Assembly: GCF_018612915.1 (NCBI RefSeq)
Contig: NZ_JAGGRL010000001.1
Span: forward strand, 532,517 to 596,516
Origin: Stenotrophomonas sp. ISL-67
GTDB lineage: Bacteria > Pseudomonadota > Gammaproteobacteria > Xanthomonadales > Xanthomonadaceae
Reading direction: 5' to 3'
Length of the DNA stretch: 64,000 bases
In this document: piece by piece, positions 62,413 to 64,000 of the stretch
Layout: every line of letters begins with the position of its first letter
Numbering within the stretch: the stretch's first letter is position 1
Made by a program: the position numbers and the translations under genes
Notes under the pieces: generated by a model
What the model was told of the DNA's origin: nothing
The model's database searches: none
Seen by the model: the letters and a program-made list of their open reading frames with translations, nothing else

Positions 62413-64000
62413 ATGCATCGTTACCTGGTCTACGTGCTCGCCATCCTGTTGTTCCCGGTCTCGCTGTGGCTGGCCGGGTACTGGCCCGCCTGGTACTGGG
62501 GCGTGGGCATCAGTGCGGCGATGGCCATCCTGGGGACCTGGGACCTGCTGCAGAAGCGCAGCACGCTGCGTCGCAACTACCCGGTGATGGCGCATTTCCG
62601 ATACGGGCTGGAATCGATCGGCCCGGAAATCCGCCAGTACTTCGTGCAGAGCGATCTTGAAGATGTGCCGTTCTCGCGCCAGCAGCGTGCGCTGATCTAC
62701 CAGCGTTCCAAGAACGAAATGGACGTGGTGCCGTTTGGCACGCTGCGCAGCACCTACGCGGTGGACTACGAATGGATCAATCATTCGCTGGCGCCGACCG
62801 AAGTGGCCGACCACGACTTCCGCGTGCTGATCGGGCCCAACTGTGCCAAGCCGTATTCGGCCAGCGTGTTCAACATCTCGGCCATGAGTTTCGGCTCCTT
62901 GTCGGCCAATGCGATCCGTGCGCTCAACGAAGGCGCGCGCCGTGGCGGGTTCTACCATGACACCGGCGAAGGCTCGATCTCGCCATACCACCGCGAGATG
63001 GGCGGCGACCTGGTCTGGGAAATCGGCTCGGGGTACTTCGGCTGCCGCGATGAGCACGGCGGTTTCAGCGAAGAACGTTTCGTGGCCAATGCCAATACCG
63101 ACCAGGTGAAGATGATCGAGATCAAGCTGTCGCAGGGCGCCAAGCCCGGCCACGGCGGAGTGCTGCCGGCCGCCAAGGTCAGCGCCGAGATCTCTGCCAC
63201 CCGCGGCGTGCCGATGGGCGTGGACTGCGTCTCGCCGTCGAAGCATTCTGCGTTCAACACGCCGGTGGAACTGCTGCAGTTCGTGGCGCGCCTGCGCGAG
63301 CTGTCCGGTGGCAAGCCGGTAGGCTTCAAGCTGGCCATCGGGCACCCGTGGGAGTGGTTCGGCATCGCCAAGGCGATGCAGGAAACCGCGCTGCTGCCTG
63401 ATTTCATCGTGGTCGACGGTGCCGAAGGGGGCACCGGCGCGGCGCCGGCCGAGTTCATCGACCATGTCGGCGTGCCGATGCATGAAGCGCTGCTGCTGGT
63501 GCACAACACGCTGGTTGGGCTGGACCTGCGTGACCGCATCCGGGTCGGCGCGGCGGGGAAGGTCAGCAGTGCGTTCGAGATCGCGCGCACCATCGCGCTC
63601 GGCGCGGACTGGTGCAATGCAGGTCGGGGTTTCATGTTCGCGCTGGGCTGCATCCAGTCGCTGAGCTGCCACAGCGATCGCTGCCCCACCGGCATCGCCA
63701 CGCAGAACCCGAACCGCTGGCGGCACCTGGATCCGGCCGACAAGGCCACGCGCGTGCACAACTACCACGAGAACACCCTGCGCGCGCTGCGCGACCTGCT
63801 GTGCGCGGCCGGCCTGCAGCACCCCGCCGAGCTGGGCCCGGAACACATCGTGCGCCGCGTGTCGCCGGTGGAAATCCGCTCACTGGCCTCGCTGTACCGT
63901 TACCTCACCCCGGGCGAACTGCTGCGCCGGGTCCCGGACCATGCGGTCTTCCACGATTTCTGGGCAGACGCGCGCAGCGATTCGTTCCAGCCGCCGGCGC
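62413..64000 (+). CDS. FMN-binding glutamate synthase-family protein (partial, cut by window edge)
   Basis: At least 529 residues, open to the right edge and probably near its end for this family. Two N-terminal membrane helices (about 3-45) precede a glutamate-synthase central/FMN domain with SAMSFGSLSANAI, GEGSISPYH, KLSQGAKPGHGG, DGAEGGTGAAP and a Cys-rich cluster segment CIQSLSCHSDRCPTG (3Fe-4S type). It lacks the glutamine amidotransferase domain, so it is not a full GltB. These membrane-linked relatives have no settled role. GAGGAAAG precedes the ATG. Confidence 0.88.
   Translation, partial: MHRYLVYVLAILLFPVSLWLAGYWPAWYWGVGISAAMAILGTWDLLQKRSTLRRNYPVMAHFRYGLESIGPEIRQYFVQSDLEDVPFSRQQRALIYQRSKNEMDVVPFGTLRSTYAVDYEWINHSLAPTEVADHDFRVLIGPNCAKPYSASVFNISAMSFGSLSANAIRALNEGARRGGFYHDTGEGSISPYHREMGGDLVWEIGSGYFGCRDEHGGFSEERFVANANTDQVKMIEIKLSQGAKPGHGGVLPAAKVSAEISATRGVPMGVDCVSPSKHSAFNTPVELLQFVARLRELSGGKPVGFKLAIGHPWEWFGIAKAMQETALLPDFIVVDGAEGGTGAAPAEFIDHVGVPMHEALLLVHNTLVGLDLRDRIRVGAAGKVSSAFEIARTIALGADWCNAGRGFMFALGCIQSLSCHSDRCPTGIATQNPNRWRHLDPADKATRVHNYHENTLRALRDLLCAAGLQHPAELGPEHIVRRVSPVEIRSLASLYRYLTPGELLRRVPDHAVFHDFWADARSDSFQPPA

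Overview
The window looks like a chromosomal segment of a Stenotrophomonas-type gammaproteobacterium (Xanthomonadaceae). The evidence is high GC, Xanthomonadaceae-type gene sets (SMAG/GTAG-headed REP palindromes, an Oar-like TonB-dependent receptor, potGHI, a fimT-pilVWX-pilY1-pilE cluster) and core gene neighbourhoods. I see no prophage, integron, insertion sequence or CRISPR array. Most of the window is conserved housekeeping chromosome.

Layout. 1-7.8 kb: the start of a secreted protein running off the left edge, a flavin monooxygenase, the potGHI polyamine importer (no substrate-binding protein in view), a succinate-semialdehyde-type dehydrogenase and CorA. 7.8-12.2 kb (minus strand): ybeZ(phoH)-ybeY-secreted unknown-corC-DUF4105-corA, the classic rRNA-maturation/Mg operon with a DUF4105 (Lnb-like) protein where Enterobacteria carry Lnt. 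12.2-17.4 kb: a gap with four DnaA-box-like 9-mers, an HlyD/ABC-ATPase/ABC-2-permease exporter, and miaB. 17.4-22.6 kb: a lytic transglycosylase, petABC (cytochrome bc1), sspA-sspB. 22.6-29 kb: DUF3301, DUF2272, a Trm112-like protein with nadC, purE-purK, sodB, monothiol glutaredoxin and a degenerate SDR. 29-34 kb: a large TonB-dependent receptor with a structured leader, a candidate small RNA, and ppnN. 34-42 kb: type IV minor-pilin genes (fimT, pilV, pilW, pilX, pilY1, pilE, then a second GspH/FimT beyond tRNA-Asn). 42-55.5 kb: uvrB, tRNA-Val, then a long compact run comEC-exbB-exbD-msbA-lpxK-kdsB-NHL protein-uvrC-pgsA covering DNA uptake, energy transduction, LPS assembly, repair and phospholipid synthesis. 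55.5-56.3 kb: three identical tRNA-Gly genes and tRNA-Cys, each with its own terminator. 56.3-64 kb: small unknown genes, one behind a possible pseudoknot leader, a truncated globin, hemN, tRNA-Leu, a GST, a shrunken GumN/TraB-like protein, a short BLUF photoreceptor, a nucleotide-sugar dehydrogenase and a glutamate-synthase-family protein cut by the right edge.

The most unusual signals are mainly non-coding: the DnaA-box cluster, a two-copy three-hairpin GTAG-headed repeat with a compensatory base-pair change, REP heads that supply TAG stop codons, the candidate sRNA before ppnN, and the pseudoknot-capable leader near 56.7 kb. Among proteins, the SDR lacking its catalytic Ser and Lys, the single-cysteine thioredoxin/NHL fusion, the mini-GumN and the BLUF protein are worth attention. 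All calls rest on reading the sequence and on remembered family features; no search was run.
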